A stretch of 5,219 nucleotides of DNA from JAVBSX01 sp051660685 (GTDB taxonomy: Bacteria > Planctomycetota > Planctomycetia > Pirellulales > Thermoguttaceae). The notes under the pieces are model-generated. The model was not told the DNA's origin and did no database searches. It saw only the letters and a list, made by a program, of their open reading frames with translations. Shown piece by piece: positions 5,217 through 5,219 of this stretch. The translations under genes were made by a program, and so were the position numbers. Each line of letters begins with the position of its first letter. The stretch's first letter is position 1. Where the stretch lies: the NCBI GenBank assembly GCA_051660685.1, contig JBOFQB010000088.1, positions 1-5,219 on the forward strand, given 5' to 3'.

Positions 5217-5219
5217 CCT

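Overview
The window looks like a piece of a Planctomycetota chromosome with the end of an integrated mobile element on its left side. The assignment is by recognition, not by search. The integrase has the N-terminal layout, the catalytic-residue variants and the WIGN-type second box that I associate with planctomycete tyrosine recombinases. The intergenic DNA is also rich in palindromic dispersed repeats, and there is a large B12-binding-type radical SAM protein of a kind seen in that phylum.

Left part (1-1925): the 3' end of a gene whose last 70 or so residues resemble the C-terminal winged-helix tail of plasmid/phage AAA-type (RepA/primase-like) ATPases (2-361). It is followed by a 239-bp spacer full of short palindromes, including a 22-bp-period array. 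Next comes a complete tyrosine recombinase (601-1914) whose 3' end runs antisense into a tRNA-Lys(CTT) gene (1853-1925, minus strand). Replication-type ATPase tail, repeats, integrase and tRNA 3' end, in that order, is the usual edge of an integrative plasmid, phage or ICE that uses the tRNA 3' end as attachment site. The element would extend leftwards out of the window, and everything right of the tRNA would be chromosome.

Middle (1926-2417): 492 bp without a gene. It holds a good promoter for the tRNA (minus strand), a short CACGAAA repeat copy, a MITE-like inverted-repeat element at 2111-2184 with small hairpins next to it, and then a promoter, an overlapping inverted repeat and a leader hairpin in front of the next gene. 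About 2218-2311 shows nothing I can name.

Right part (2418-4790): a single 790-residue gene for a B12-binding-domain radical SAM enzyme (CxxxCxxC cluster motif) with a long C-terminal extension of unknown role. Its substrate cannot be read from the sequence.

End (4791-5219): 429 bp without a gene, made almost entirely of repeats. These are a G-run tract right after the stop codon whose inverted partner lies about 185 bp downstream, a 62-bp imperfect hairpin of CACGAAA/TTTCGTG type, and a 140-bp inverted-repeat element that ends almost at the window edge.

I see no clear defence system, CRISPR array or complete novel multi-gene system. The points most worth a second look are the integrase/tRNA junction, the 22-bp repeat array beside the integrase, and the domain extension of the radical SAM protein.
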